From positions 18,757 through 82,756 of IMG/VR virus record IMGVR_UViG_3300032006_000003: a DNA stretch of 64,000 nucleotides; one strand, 5' to 3'. Position numbers and translations under genes: made by a program. This document shows, in pieces, positions 63,801 through 64,000 of this stretch (its first letter is position 1; the number at the start of each line of letters is the position of its first letter). The notes beneath the pieces are model-generated. The model was not told the DNA's origin and did not search any database. It saw nothing but the letters and a program-made list of their open reading frames with translations. This DNA is from a virus.

Positions 63801-63973
63801 ATAGCGGCTAATATTTCCAGTTGTGCTGGATTTAACCCTTCTAACGCTGGATCAATCTGATCGAATGGGTCCTGTTTATCAGTTCCAGCTGGACTACCTA
63901 TCTGAATACCTCCCGCTGTTTGGACATACTTGACTTTATCATCATCTGAAAGCTTATTATAAACATCTCTCAC
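60860..63973 (-). CDS. Very large helical protein, possibly internal virion (ejection) protein
   Basis: About 1037 residues, mostly alpha-helical and Gln/Glu-rich, with no membrane segment or cysteine and no known catalytic motif. Short repeated phrases occur in the middle: TISPIIPLEGSP, SINPIIPLNINE and GNNPIIQRNP. A region near residue 850 (KRITRDFLNTPLGLFNLNFG, GLIPRSKTDIFIEG) looks like a folded helical domain. The C-terminus is Pro/Glu-rich. Size and composition recall internal virion proteins that enter the host with DNA, but this is inference. The start is uncertain: the frame is open without a ribosome site upstream of this GTG and closes at a TGA in the last three bases of the window. 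Confidence 0.65.
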   Translation of the reverse strand: MRDVYNKLSDDDKVKYVQTAGGIQIGSPAGTDKQDPFDQIDPALEGLNPAQLEILAAMETAGQDRTEAIEKVRAMSDEDIVAWQAENDAQPVDSEVSEILNRAGIPLDDPRFEGVIQPELAIEMLNDIESNWRGPKLEFNALDSEIVTDEPKAQEVVETGGQWAKVRQQALAEAAEEATDEAIEGQEATYVLRDQNGRPMLTLIGEQGSLQWAFAKSDGTPGDVLSPEYAESFIALFPNLEEMRIQSNRNIPTETLSIEDFNSKIQAGVDANRDPATASYFRRRGLTLREQQMEDIMKQRFGNDWEYSSWNIRELDDNSTPRGYYAFLERMEDKEFKNLHKDVVDASQFEDKDTLITKVQEAYQRANRNAAELTTEFLQNKTVQELDKDYKQYEQDYKEKEDAATVSGLRLQAQQMIGTLQSPLAPNATVDDTMQYARQLVLFNAKYLQATDINKKLIFDEKDQIRQIHAQLMGAVQQHPNFNGQQLIAELQLLHSDQPDSGLDELEDYVEKNEKALEEKRKTYQEFQDFVANTDLNTLFSDEYEDEIMPPIIQGITPEQQEAFNEYHINKLYAKEAESLREQYEAIEGGEKRLQEIQDKLKLTELRFLENKTFTQEQLDRAGLTKTERQEALNRPMPDEMPTFTDPETGETIEGIYSPELHAMVHPRFLEEHQRHIEDSPNNAVLYRNPGILATQVGDQTISPIIPLEGSPLEQSPSIMITDKGEIHHIPDNSTTPDMQLPLYPDEIKPSIMAHQLGLDMDNNAQGYYLDDQSINPIIPLNINEKGQYSAAPLENLGNNPIIQRNPVPEESSKGFDADPIGAAEGAAARFLQMLESRKWTPGEVAPNVMERASVMRSLKRITRDFLNTPLGLFNLNFGGLIPRSKTDIFIEGMNQYAQRRFDEQKFLESHKELISSVVNPQAQQDKRQQVTEHLNNILSPDDPRYQIVMTSLEDPKNVDRIHAQIANQGIADASKPPKEPEPIEQPTSSVEAFYQQYGGPLTGQTPQTTVQPSNVEEMDTPEPETVEPEQGRFAGL

Positions 63974-64000
63974 CCAATTTCGAGCCTGTGTTTTAGTTCA

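Overview
The window is a stretch, probably most, of a tailed double-stranded DNA bacteriophage genome (Caudoviricetes). Every gene I can support lies on the minus strand, so transcription runs from high to low coordinates. The DNA is AT-rich and packed, with many ATGA or TAATG start/stop overlaps and clear AGGAGG-type ribosome binding sites. HK97-type head genes, a tape measure protein, a frameshifted tail chaperone, a tail tube protein and a tail terminator point to a long, non-contractile tail (siphovirus-like). I see no integrase, repressor, CRISPR array, insertion sequence or tRNA, and no recognisable endolysin. Ribosome binding sites, a sigma-70-like factor and bacterial-type replication genes indicate a bacterial host. 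The fibre and decoration proteins look like those of aquatic phages, which is inference only.

Layout in transcription order. (1) 64000-57657: a large helical protein, a basic disordered protein, an AT-hook protein, a coiled-coil protein and a small beta-rich virion protein. (2) 57653-44721: a 2071-residue fibre with 96-bp tandem repeats, two medium tail or receptor-type proteins, a 1477-residue fibre and a small fibre-associated protein. (3) 44625-33572: connector, tail terminator, tail tube, tail assembly chaperone with a -1 frameshift, tape measure, distal tail protein and a 1373-residue tail-tip protein with a self-cleaving S74 chaperone domain. (4) 33572-32457: zinc-finger/HTH regulator and a sigma factor. 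(5) 32453-23842: DnaB-like helicase, CHC2/TOPRIM primase, SSB-like protein, family A DNA polymerase, a structured intergenic RNA, MazG-like protein, RecA-like recombinase, Vsr/DUF559-like endonuclease, Cas4/RecB-like iron-sulfur nuclease and a RuvC-like resolvase. (6) 23852-13240: small and large terminase, class II (B12-dependent) ribonucleotide reductase, a membrane protein, three tiny genes including a glutaredoxin, then portal. (7) 13243-1: metallophosphoesterase, scaffold, major capsid protein, decoration protein, small coiled-coil/membrane protein, carbohydrate-binding-like virion protein, S78-type prohead protease, long disordered proteins, two membrane or hypothetical peptides and a metallothionein-like peptide.

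The most notable find is the glutaredoxin gene at 17008-17238. It carries an in-frame TGA exactly where the first cysteine of the CxxC active site belongs (U-G-P-C). A hairpin with a G-containing apical loop starts 13 nt after the TGA, at the spacing and with a loop resembling bacterial SECIS elements. TGA is an ordinary stop elsewhere in the window, so this looks like a phage-encoded selenoprotein. It lies in the same gene run as the ribonucleotide reductase it would plausibly reduce, and it implies a selenocysteine-using host. Other unusual items are a 56-residue peptide with 14 cysteines (missed by length cut-offs), a multi-stem RNA after polA, a recurring GTATAATA motif in intergenic gaps beside a phage sigma factor, and a beta domain shared by two distant virion proteins.
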